Source: G965212025 sp965215765
GTDB lineage: Bacteria; Pseudomonadota; Gammaproteobacteria; Poriferisulfidales; Oxydemutatoraceae
Assembly (NCBI GenBank): GCA_965215765.1
Contig: OZ244118.1
Location: 186,001-250,000 of the forward strand
Direction of reading: 5' to 3'
Length of the DNA: 64,000 bases
Shown here one piece after another: positions 45,835 through 54,169 of this stretch (position 1 is its first letter; each line of letters begins with the position of its first letter). Made by a program: the position numbers and the translations under genes. The notes beneath the pieces were generated by a model. That model was not told where the DNA came from and searched no databases. It worked only from the letters and a program-made list of their open reading frames with translations.

Positions 45835-46041
45835 AGGGTTCAGTGAGCTTTGAGCCGCGTGGAAGGCTTTGCCACTTGCCAACCAGATTCTGCTCCCGAT
45901 GAGCAGTGCGGCTCAGCACGCTCAAGAAGGGAAACTGGTTCGATTTTCCACACTGCAAGCAACAGCCGGAAAAGGGTTTTTATAACTTGGGGACAGGCAA
46001 GCTGTGGCTGCAGGGCACTGTTTCCGGAAACAGCAGCGCAA

Positions 46042-49000
46042 CTAGGCAGCTTCGAGCAGACTGTCAAGCAGGGTTTCAAGCTCTGTGGCTTTGGGCTTGA
46101 CGAACCAGAATTTGGGCAGCAACATGCCGAACTCGGCACTGATGTTCTGACCCCATTGGCTGTTGGTCTTGCTTACGTGTTCATGGATGCAACGATACAG
46201 ATATTCTACGTAAGACTCCATAATTTCAGTATCCAGCCGGTTAATTTCTACCAGCTCCCGGTTGTATCGGTCACTGAAATTTTGCTCCTGATCAAAAACA
46301 AATGCCATACCACCTGTCATTCCAGCCCCGAAATTAACGCCGGTTCTTCCGAGCACGACGACTGCGCCGCCGGTCATGTACTCGCAAGCATGGTCTCCCG
46401 TTCCTTCAACGACTGCAATCGTCCCGGAGTTTCGAACCGCAAAGCGTTCTCCGGCTGTTCCGGCGGCAAAGCACTTGCCACCCGTCGCCCCATAAAGGCA
46501 GGTGTTTCCCATAATCGGTGTTTCCTGGCTGAGGGTTCGAGCCAAGTGCGGCGGCAATAAAACCAGTTCCCCGCCCGCCATGCCTTTGCCAACGTAGTCA
46601 TTGGCATCCCCTTCCAGGCGCAGATTCAGCCCGGCAGAGTTCCACGCTCCGAAGCTTTGTCCGGCGGTTCCTTCAAACTTTACCGTAATGGGCGTGTCAG
46701 CCAAACCTTTTTTGCCGTGGTGTTTGGCAATTTCTCCAGATATGAGTGCGCCTATGGAGCGGTCTGTATTGAAGATTTCATAACGATACTCCCCACCATG
46801 GCCGGCAATGATCGCCTCGCCCATATCCTTCAGCATGCGATTTGCCAGTCTGGCCTGATCCGAGGGCGGGTTTCCCGACTCTGTGCAAAACACGGGGTAT
46901 TGTGTGCTTTCTGTCTTGTCCAGGAGCACGTCTGCAGAAAGATTCCGCAAGCGCGGGTTCGTGGTTTTTGTCTCTTCGAGCAACTCGGTTTTGCCAATCA
47001 GGTCTGTAAAATTTCTGACCCCCAGAAGTGCCATCCATTCACGCAACTCTTCTGCGACGAATCTGAAATAGTTTATAACCATTTCCTTTTTACCGATAAA
47101 GTGCAGGCGTCTCAACACGCTGTTTTGGGTTGCCACACCGGTCGCGCAATTGTTCAAGTGGCAAATTCGCAGGTATTTGCATCCCATGGCAATCATGGGG
47201 GCGGTTCCAAACCCGAAGCTCTCCGCGCCAAGGATGGCGGCTTTCACAATATCCAGGCCGGTTTTAAGGCCGCCATCGGTTTGCAGTCGGATTTTATGAC
47301 GCAGGCCGTTAGCGATCAGGGCGTTGTGCGTTTCACGCAGTCCGAGTTCCCATGGCCCGCCAGCGTATTTGATGCTGCTCAAGGGGCTTGCGCCGGTACC
47401 CCCGTCGTAACCGGATATCGTAATCAAGTCTGCGTATGCTTTGGCAACTCCGACGGCAACTGTTCCCACTCCAATTTGGGCAACCAGCTTGACCGAAACC
47501 AAAGCTGCGGGGTTGACCTGCTTCAAATCGAAAATCAGTTGCGCCAAGTCTTCAATGGAATAAATGTCGTGATGTGGTGGTGGGGAAATCAGGGATATGC
47601 CAGGCTTTGAAAACCGGAGTTTCGCAATCATGTCGTTAACTTTGTGCCCCGGCAGTTGCCCACCTTCGCCAGGTTTTGCGCCTTGGGCAATTTTTATTTG
47701 CAGAACTTCCGCGTTTACCAGGTAGTACGGCGTAACGCCGAAGCGACCCGAAGCGATCTGCTTGATTTTTGAATTTTTTGGCGTGTTGAAGCGTAACGAT
47801 GATTCTCCGCCCTCGCCTGAGTTTGAGCGACCTCCCAGTGCATTCATTGCTTCGGCAAGCGTTTCATGTGCTTCAGGTGAAAGCGCGCCCAGCGACATGC
47901 CGGCGGAATCAAAGCGCGGCAAGATGGTTTCCGCAGACTCGACCTCAGACAAAGGAATTCCGGCCTCAGGCAGTTTCAGAGCCAACAAATCACGCAGCAC
48001 CATAGGCTGGCGCTGATTCACGTGAGCTGCGAACACTTTATATTGTTCGTAGTCTCCGCTACTTGCGGCAGCGCGCAGGGACATGACAACCTGCGGGTTG
48101 AAAGCGTGGAACTCACCCTCTCCGTGATATTTCAAAAGTCCGCCTGGACGGATGTTACGGTGCGGGTTCCAGGTGCGGCGTGCCAGATCAACCTGGTCTT
48201 GGTGCAGGTCGGAAAACTTCATGCCTTGTAAGCGGGGGGATGTGCTGGCAAAGCAGAGTTCCAGTATCTCCTGGTGCAAGCCGACAATTTCGAACAACTG
48301 CCCACCACGGTAGCTGGTGATGGCGGAAATTCCCATTTTCGAGAGGATTTTATACAGCCCCTTGTTGATGGCCTTACGATATGTCCGTCCGGCAACGTTT
48401 CTCTTGTCAATGGATGCCGGATCTTTCTTGAATTGCAAAGCGTGCAGTATCTGGTACGTCAGGTAAGGGTGTATGGCGGTGGCACCACTGCCGATCAAAA
48501 TTGCAAAGTGATGGGGATCCCGAACCCAGCCAGTGTTGATCACGATGTTGACCCGGCAGCGAAGCCCTGCGCGGATGAGTCTGTGGTGCAAAGCCCCGCA
48601 GGCCAGCAGGGAGTGCATGGGAATGTACCCTTTGCGTATGTTCTGGTCGCTGAGCACCAGAAGGCGAACGCCGTTTTCCTGTACGGCACGGATGGCACTG
48701 TCACACAGTGCGAGTAACCCGGATTGCAGGCTGAGCTCTTCACGTATATTGAGATCAAAAATCTGATGTTTCAGATAGCCGACCGGGTTTTCCAGAAGAG
48801 CGTTGTATTTGTGTTCGGAAAGCACGGGAGAATCCAGTGCCAGCCGCCGGGCGTGTTCCGGCCTTTCCACAAAGGGATTGGCTTCCTCGCCGAATGAGGT
48901 TTCCAGAGACATTACGATTTTCTCTCGCAAAGAATCGATCGGAGGATTCGTGACTTGCGCAAAAATCTGTCTGAAGTTGTCGAAAAGCGAGCGAATGGAC

Positions 49001-50499
49001 GTGGAAAAAACCGGCAGTGGCGTATCGTCGCCCATGGATCCGATTGCTTCCTGCCCAATTTTGGCAAGGACTTTGATGACTTGCTCGCATTCTTCCGAAG
49101 AAACGTCAAACATTTTTTCGTAGATCGCCAATTTTTTGGGAGTGAATGCGGTTTTTAGCAGCAAGTCATCATCAATTGGCGTTGTCAGACGCCGGGTGTG
49201 GGTTTTGACCCACTGGTAATAGGGCTGGCGAGACTTCAGCAAGTCGTCTATTTCCTCCGGTAAGATCAAGCGACCCGTGAGGGTGTCTGCCGCGATCATT
49301 TCGCCGGGTTTCAATCGCCCCTTGAGCACCACGTCTTGTGGCTTGTAATCGCATACGCCTGCTTCAGTGGCCAGGATAATAAGGCGGTCACGGGTGACCA
49401 CGTAACGAGACGGGCGCAAGCCATTACGATCCAAAGCGCATGCTGCATAACGCCCGTCAGTCAAGGCGATTGCCGCCGGCCCATCCCAGGGTTCGCTGTG
49501 CATGGAGTGATAGCTGTAAAAGGCGCGCAGATCAGGGTCGCTGTGGCCGGTGTTTTGCCACGCCGGTGGTATCAGCATGCGCATGGCGCGAAAGATATCG
49601 AGTCCGCCAGCAAGCAGCAACTCCAGCATATTGTCCAGGCTTGAGGAATCGGAACCCTGCTGTGAAACAATGGGAGCCAGTTCTGTCAAAGCCGGAAGCA
49701 ATGGTGAGTTCATGATGTGTGCGCGCGCGCTTGCCCAGACCCGGTTGCTGCTTATCGTATTGATCTCGCCGTTGTGCGCCAGAAAACGAAAGGGTTGTGC
49801 CAACCTCCATTGTGGCCAGGTGTTGGTTGAAAAGCGTTGATGGAACAGGCAAATAGAGCTTTGCAGGAGGCTGTCGCGCAAGTCTTCATAAAAAACCGGC
49901 AGGTTTTTCGGCATGATTAGCCCTTTGTACGCGATGACGCGGGAGGAGAGACTCGCGACGTAAAAGGCTTCGTTAGAAACGCCAAGGGCAATTTCGGCGC
50001 GCCGTCTGGCGATAAAAAGCCGACGTTCGAAGTCCTGGGCATCATCATTTGTGGCGTTTACAAAGATCTGCGCAATAAAAGGCAGGGTTTCCAGGGCTTT
50101 TGCGCCGCAAGCCGAAATGTCTGTAGGAACCTCGCGCCAGCCGGCAACTGTCAACCCTTCGTCGATGAGCTTTTGTTCCAGGATGTGTGTGCATTTGTGC
50201 CGTCTCGCTTTGTGGCGCGGCAAAAACACCGTGCCAGCAGCGAACAGCTTTGCGAGCTTCAGTTTTGCTTCTTCTGCCTTGGCGCGTAAAAAGAGCTCAG
50301 GTTTCTTTAGCAGCAGGCCACACCCGTCGCCAGTTTTTCCGTCTGCCGCAATCGCGCCGCGATGTGTCAATCGGGACAGGGCTTTGATGCCTGTAGTGAC
50401 CAGGTGATGGCTCGGCGTGTCGTCCCTGTGAGCGATCAGACCATAGCCGCAACCGTCTTTTTCGAAGGAGGGGTCGTAAAGTCTGTTGTTGTGTTGCAA
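46042..50499 (-). CDS. gltB: Glutamate synthase, large subunit
   Basis: 1485 aa, the same size as E. coli GltB. N-terminal glutaminase with the nucleophile Cys17 in KDGCGYGLIAH after a short propeptide; THRGAIAADGKTGDGCG; central domain; FMN-binding synthase domain (GGRSNSGEGGE, PGEGGQLPGHKV, SPPPHHDIYSIEDLAQLI, GYDGGTGASPLSSIKYAGGPWE); 3Fe-4S cysteines in CKYLRICHLNNC; and the C-terminal GXGXG barrel. Start appears to be TTG at 50499. No gltD lies beside it in this window. Its 5' end and divergent promoter region were copied upstream of the surface genes. Confidence 0.95.
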   Translation of the reverse strand: MQHNNRLYDPSFEKDGCGYGLIAHRDDTPSHHLVTTGIKALSRLTHRGAIAADGKTGDGCGLLLKKPELFLRAKAEEAKLKLAKLFAAGTVFLPRHKARRHKCTHILEQKLIDEGLTVAGWREVPTDISACGAKALETLPFIAQIFVNATNDDAQDFERRLFIARRRAEIALGVSNEAFYVASLSSRVIAYKGLIMPKNLPVFYEDLRDSLLQSSICLFHQRFSTNTWPQWRLAQPFRFLAHNGEINTISSNRVWASARAHIMNSPLLPALTELAPIVSQQGSDSSSLDNMLELLLAGGLDIFRAMRMLIPPAWQNTGHSDPDLRAFYSYHSMHSEPWDGPAAIALTDGRYAACALDRNGLRPSRYVVTRDRLIILATEAGVCDYKPQDVVLKGRLKPGEMIAADTLTGRLILPEEIDDLLKSRQPYYQWVKTHTRRLTTPIDDDLLLKTAFTPKKLAIYEKMFDVSSEECEQVIKVLAKIGQEAIGSMGDDTPLPVFSTSIRSLFDNFRQIFAQVTNPPIDSLREKIVMSLETSFGEEANPFVERPEHARRLALDSPVLSEHKYNALLENPVGYLKHQIFDLNIREELSLQSGLLALCDSAIRAVQENGVRLLVLSDQNIRKGYIPMHSLLACGALHHRLIRAGLRCRVNIVINTGWVRDPHHFAILIGSGATAIHPYLTYQILHALQFKKDPASIDKRNVAGRTYRKAINKGLYKILSKMGISAITSYRGGQLFEIVGLHQEILELCFASTSPRLQGMKFSDLHQDQVDLARRTWNPHRNIRPGGLLKYHGEGEFHAFNPQVVMSLRAAASSGDYEQYKVFAAHVNQRQPMVLRDLLALKLPEAGIPLSEVESAETILPRFDSAGMSLGALSPEAHETLAEAMNALGGRSNSGEGGESSLRFNTPKNSKIKQIASGRFGVTPYYLVNAEVLQIKIAQGAKPGEGGQLPGHKVNDMIAKLRFSKPGISLISPPPHHDIYSIEDLAQLIFDLKQVNPAALVSVKLVAQIGVGTVAVGVAKAYADLITISGYDGGTGASPLSSIKYAGGPWELGLRETHNALIANGLRHKIRLQTDGGLKTGLDIVKAAILGAESFGFGTAPMIAMGCKYLRICHLNNCATGVATQNSVLRRLHFIGKKEMVINYFRFVAEELREWMALLGVRNFTDLIGKTELLEETKTTNPRLRNLSADVLLDKTESTQYPVFCTESGNPPSDQARLANRMLKDMGEAIIAGHGGEYRYEIFNTDRSIGALISGEIAKHHGKKGLADTPITVKFEGTAGQSFGAWNSAGLNLRLEGDANDYVGKGMAGGELVLLPPHLARTLSQETPIMGNTCLYGATGGKCFAAGTAGERFAVRNSGTIAVVEGTGDHACEYMTGGAVVVLGRTGVNFGAGMTGGMAFVFDQEQNFSDRYNRELVEINRLDTEIMESYVEYLYRCIHEHVSKTNSQWGQNISAEFGMLLPKFWFVKPKATELETLLDSLLEAA

Positions 50500-50569
50500 G
50501 CTTATGCAGAGTAGATGTGTGGGGGGCTCTCATCTGAGTATATCACGGCCTGGTCTGGCATTCGTTTCG

Positions 50570-50585
50570 CACTGACCGGTCAATG
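50570..50585. promoter_or_regulatory. Palindromic operator candidate between gltB and surface gene 2
   Basis: CACTGACCGGTCAATG, 14 of 16 symmetric. 71 bp from the gltB start and 60 bp before the -10 of the surface gene, so a protein bound here could affect both. This may be the ancestral copy, as it lies beside intact gltB. Confidence 0.5.
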
Positions 50586-50641
50586 TTGCCGTGTTTTTTG
50601 TGCTGGCTTGACGAGTTGCGGCTTCCTCTCTGAAAACGCTG

Positions 50642-50650
50642 TGGTATAAT
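50642..50650 (+). promoter_or_regulatory. Extended -10 promoter of surface gene 2
   Basis: TGGTATAAT: a perfect -10 hexamer with the TGn extension. No good -35 at 17 nt, as expected for an extended -10 promoter. Leader of about 160 nt. Confidence 0.55.
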
Positions 50651-50701
50651 TGGCTGGATTCGAATAGCCAACGGAGTTCCACTTGGAGACAGCGATTGAT
50701 T

Positions 50702-50723
50702 CTGCCGCCTGAGAAAGAGGCAG
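50702..50723 (+). ncRNA. Conserved leader hairpin, copy 2
   Basis: CCGCCT, loop GAGAAAG, then AGGCAG, with an outer CTG/CAG pairing as an alternative. Same position in the leader as in the other four genes. Confidence 0.4.
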
Positions 50724-50817
50724 AGCTTTAGGGTGACAGTGGACGGGAGGGTGCTTCGAGAATGTTTTTTATTTTTAATTTGAGCTTTGACTTGGCTCGA
50801 AACGGGGGGATGTGCTT

Positions 50818-53025
50818 GTGTTTATAGACGGTTATGGTTTTTTTGCGGCTTGCAGGAAAATTGCTTGCCTTGCCATTTTGCTTGCATTCTCGTCGAGTGC
50901 CCAGGCGATATTTGTATCGTCACCAGTCAATATCACTTTCGACGAAGAATCAACACTTTATACGAGTACTGCCGAAGAGAACAGTTATGTGGTGGGAGAA
51001 CTGACAATTACAGATGGTAGTACGCAGACTCGATGGAGTCTCGTGCAACCGAATTATGGTATAGCCGACTTTGTTCGTTCCCTCCCTACTGCCAGTACCA
51101 GTTCTGGTGATGCTGCAGCCGCAGATGCCGCCACCTTAACCGTGACCTTTTCGACCGCAGGCAAGACAGTTTTTATCAGGTATAGGCTGCTGAAAAAACT
51201 CTCTTCCATTAACATTGATCAATTTAACGTGATTGTTCGGGATGCTGCGAAAGAAACCACGCTGACACTTTTGGTTCCTATTCGTAACAATCCACCAAGA
51301 GTATATGATTCCGAAAAAGCAGAGATCACCGACCCTACATCCGTTGCTACATATACAGCTACGTTTGTTGTTGGCGGGGTGAGTACGACTGTGTTCTCGG
51401 CAAATGAAGCGGGAGAAAAAAATATGAACGGCAGGCCTCCCTTCTTTACGTGGTCAATTATTCCGAATGTTGACAATCTCGCTACCGTGTTCTTTGCCAA
51501 TACCGCTGATAGTCAATTTATTGGAAGTTTACGAGAATCAGAAGTAGGCGTGGTGTATAGAACCCTGGATGAAAACATCGCTAATGCAGGGTATACGCTA
51601 GTGGTGAAAGATACCCTGGGCAGAGCAGCCACCGTTACTGTGTTGCTTACGCCGGAATCTCCGGTGATTAGGCGTAATGGCTCTCCTGCTGAAGATGGCG
51701 AATTGGCTGTCAATATTGGCGAGCTTGATAGTGGGAGCCCGGTTGTGCTTTTAGCTGAACACACCTGCCCGCCGTTGAATCCGAAATGTTTGCGTTGGTC
51801 TAGCGATGACGTAGCTATAAACCCTAGCCCTACGGCAGGGGGAGACACGGTTAGAGTCACAATACCAGAAGGGACAGATGTAGGTGCCTCCTTTTCTGTT
51901 AAGGTTGCGGCTTATGCCTCTGACGACAGACAGCTCTCGGAGACCGCTGTTAACTTAACGATTGTAGCAGACGTGCTGCCGCCCGAAATTGTGTCAATAG
52001 ACGGGCAGCGTATACGAAGGACGTTCACTGTTTCGCCAGATTTAGAAACCGTGCGATTTCCTGTCGTTGCCACTGATGATTTTGACCCGGAAAGCATGAC
52101 ATGGGCGATTTCCAATGCTGCGGGTTCAGGCAAAGGCACCGCCAGCTTCGTCGTGATGGATGGGATGATGAAATCAACCGCCACAACCGCCAGGGGGTCA
52201 AATGTCATGGTCGACTTTAAGAAAGGATCAGAAAATTCGTCATTTACATTCACTGTGACGGATCGCGCAGGGCTTGTTGATACGGCCACGGTGACTGTTG
52301 AGCCGCGGGTTGTTGGTTCTTCTACTGATCCTGAAGCAGCAAACTGGAACACGGTGCAATCTGTACCAGCGGAGACAGGTTCAAGCGTGGTTTTGACATT
52401 CAGGGCAGAAGATCCTGGACTTGGAGAAAAAGCTGCTCTGAGGTGGTCAGTAGAATTCCTTCAAGGTCTTGTTTTTGATAGCACAGATAGCATGACCGTG
52501 ATCGCGGGTCCGGAAGCCAAGCTCGTGTTCCGCTTTTCTCCAAGTGCGCAACGTGAAAGGGCCTTCCAAGTTCGGGTAACAAATTCCGGTAATAAATACG
52601 TCGAGGAAGTCATTCATTTGACCAGTAGTACCAGGGTCGAAATCGAAAATGAACCCATAGTAACGTATCAGGTCGGTAGTGCGTCTTTCAGCCGCAGTGG
52701 GGCTGGAGGAATGATAGGTTTTCCAATAAATCGGGTGGCAACAGGCATCTCGTTTAGTGCCTACGACCCGCTTCAGAGTGGCGTGCTCACGTGGATATTA
52801 GGAGAACAGTCTGGCTTGAAGGCATCTTTTGTCGGTACAAATAAGGGGGAGAATGTCGTAGTCCGGTTCGAGGAGCCACCCGTGGAGGGGAGCTATTTCA
52901 TTATTCTGGTCAGCAATTTAATTGGGCGAGATGATATGATCTTTGCTAATACCATACGTGTGGATTTTGTGCCCGGAGGGCCGCAACTCAGGATCAGAAC
53001 ATTTCTGGGTGGTGCCGTCCGCTGA
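50818..53025 (+). CDS. Secreted Ig/cadherin-like surface protein 2 (735 aa)
   Basis: Paralogue of the gene at 39488. Signal peptide GYGFFAACRKIACLAILLAFSSSAQA. Shared blocks include ITDGSTQTRWSL, PPRVYDSEKAEITDPTS, FVVGGVSTTVFSANE, WSIIPNVDNLATVFFANT, AGYTLVVKDTLGRAATVTVLLTPE, the Cys pair AEHTCPPLNPKCLRW and PEIVSIDGQ. A C-terminal block EEPPVEGSYFIILVS comes before QLRIRTFLGGAVR. GTG at 50818 is the start conserved in all copies; a GTG two codons upstream is possible. Divergent from intact gltB. Confidence 0.86.
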   Translation: MFIDGYGFFAACRKIACLAILLAFSSSAQAIFVSSPVNITFDEESTLYTSTAEENSYVVGELTITDGSTQTRWSLVQPNYGIADFVRSLPTASTSSGDAAAADAATLTVTFSTAGKTVFIRYRLLKKLSSINIDQFNVIVRDAAKETTLTLLVPIRNNPPRVYDSEKAEITDPTSVATYTATFVVGGVSTTVFSANEAGEKNMNGRPPFFTWSIIPNVDNLATVFFANTADSQFIGSLRESEVGVVYRTLDENIANAGYTLVVKDTLGRAATVTVLLTPESPVIRRNGSPAEDGELAVNIGELDSGSPVVLLAEHTCPPLNPKCLRWSSDDVAINPSPTAGGDTVRVTIPEGTDVGASFSVKVAAYASDDRQLSETAVNLTIVADVLPPEIVSIDGQRIRRTFTVSPDLETVRFPVVATDDFDPESMTWAISNAAGSGKGTASFVVMDGMMKSTATTARGSNVMVDFKKGSENSSFTFTVTDRAGLVDTATVTVEPRVVGSSTDPEAANWNTVQSVPAETGSSVVLTFRAEDPGLGEKAALRWSVEFLQGLVFDSTDSMTVIAGPEAKLVFRFSPSAQRERAFQVRVTNSGNKYVEEVIHLTSSTRVEIENEPIVTYQVGSASFSRSGAGGMIGFPINRVATGISFSAYDPLQSGVLTWILGEQSGLKASFVGTNKGENVVVRFEEPPVEGSYFIILVSNLIGRDDMIFANTIRVDFVPGGPQLRIRTFLGGAVR

Positions 53026-53159
53026 GGAATTGACCTTGGTGCCCTTCGGGTGGGCAATACGCTAACCAGACGTGACTTTGGCCTCGGTTCCTGCCAGGCC
53101 AAGGTATCCCGCACTGTAGCCTTGGCGTTGTGAGGTCTCTCTGACCCGGGTCGACAATG

Positions 53160-53530
53160 TTTCTTTGAAGTATTCGGGAAAGAGTATCGTCAGTACAGCT
53201 TATTAAAGGTCAGCAGGACTGGACGCCTTTGGTTGCCCTCTCGTGTTACCTGGCCGTTTCCCGAATCGCCTTGTTGCACTCTGAGCAGTGAAGACGCAGC
53301 AAGAGCCACGCGACAGGGTGGTTTTTGGCTCACCAGCCAGATACTTGCCCTTGTTCGAGGGCAACTCCGGATTACAGTTTTTTCGAAACGTTTTGTTTGC
53401 GCGCGCGCCTAGCCATAAGCCGCCGCAAGATGCTGAAAATCAAGATGGGTATAAACTTGAGTTGTGCTGATGTTGCTGTGGCCTGGAAGCTCCTGCACTG
53501 CCCGCAACTCACTATAGACTCAAGGAGATG
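53160..53530 (-). pseudogene. xerC 3' fragment (copy 1)
   Basis: Minus-strand remnant of the end of a XerC-type tyrosine recombinase (the part after the HxxR motif, around HSNISTTQVYTHLDFQHLA in the best copy at 62510-63404) with downstream flank. Broken frame, no catalytic set. Lies directly after surface gene 2. Confidence 0.8.
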
Positions 53531-53872
53531 GCTTCGTTCGAAACGCCAAGGGCAATTTCGGCGCACCGTCTGGCGATAAAAAACTGACGCTTGAAGTCTT
53601 GGGCATCATCATTTGTGGTGTCTCGTTTTGTGGCACTGCAAAAACACCGTGTCAGCAGCGAACAGCTTTGCGAGCTTCAGTTTTGCTTCTTCTGCCTTGG
53701 CGCGTAAAAAGAGCTCAGGTTTCTTTAGCAGCAGGCCACACCCATCGCCAGTTTTTCCGTCTGCCGCAATCGCGCTGCGGTGTGTCAATCGGGACAGGGC
53801 TTTGATACCTGTTGTGACCAGGTGATGGCTCGGCGTGTCGTCCCTTATGAGCGATCAGGTCTGTGCAGAGCA
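53531..53872 (-). pseudogene. gltB 5' fragment (copy 2)
   Basis: Two joined pieces of the gltB 5' region, including the N-terminal LTHRGAIAADGKTGDGCG-coding part and the 5' flank. It sits divergent to surface gene 3, as the intact gltB does to gene 2. Confidence 0.87.
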
Positions 53873-53922
53873 GAGGTGTGGGCGACTCGCTTTCGACAAA
53901 TCACGGCCGAGCCTCCGTTTCG

Positions 53923-53938
53923 CACTGACCGGTCAGTG
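53923..53938. promoter_or_regulatory. Perfect 16-bp palindrome upstream of surface gene 3
   Basis: CACTGACCGGTCAGTG, fully symmetric; 60 bp before the -10 element. Two substitutions from the copy at 50570 make it perfect. Confidence 0.55.
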
Positions 53939-53995
53939 TTGCCGTGTTTTTTGTGCTGGCGTGACGAGTTGAGGTTTCTTCTTCTGAAAATGCTG

Positions 53996-54004
53996 TGGTA
54001 TAGT
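53996..54004 (+). promoter_or_regulatory. Extended -10 promoter of surface gene 3
   Basis: TGGTATAGT, one mismatch from the -10 consensus, with the TGn extension. Confidence 0.5.
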
Positions 54005-54057
54005 TAACTGGCTCGAGTAGCCGACGGAGTTCCACTTGGAGACAGTGGTTGGTTCTG

Positions 54058-54076
54058 CCGCCCGAGAAAGAGGCGG
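54058..54076 (+). ncRNA. Conserved leader hairpin, copy 3
   Basis: CCGCC(C) and GGCGG stem around GAGAAAGA. Stem kept at the same leader position. Confidence 0.4.
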
Positions 54077-54169
54077 ATCTTTAGGGGGACAGTGTTCGGA
54101 TGGGTGCTTCGAGAGAGTTTTTTATTTTAATTGAGCTTTGACTTTGGCTCGAAGTGGAGAGATGTATTT

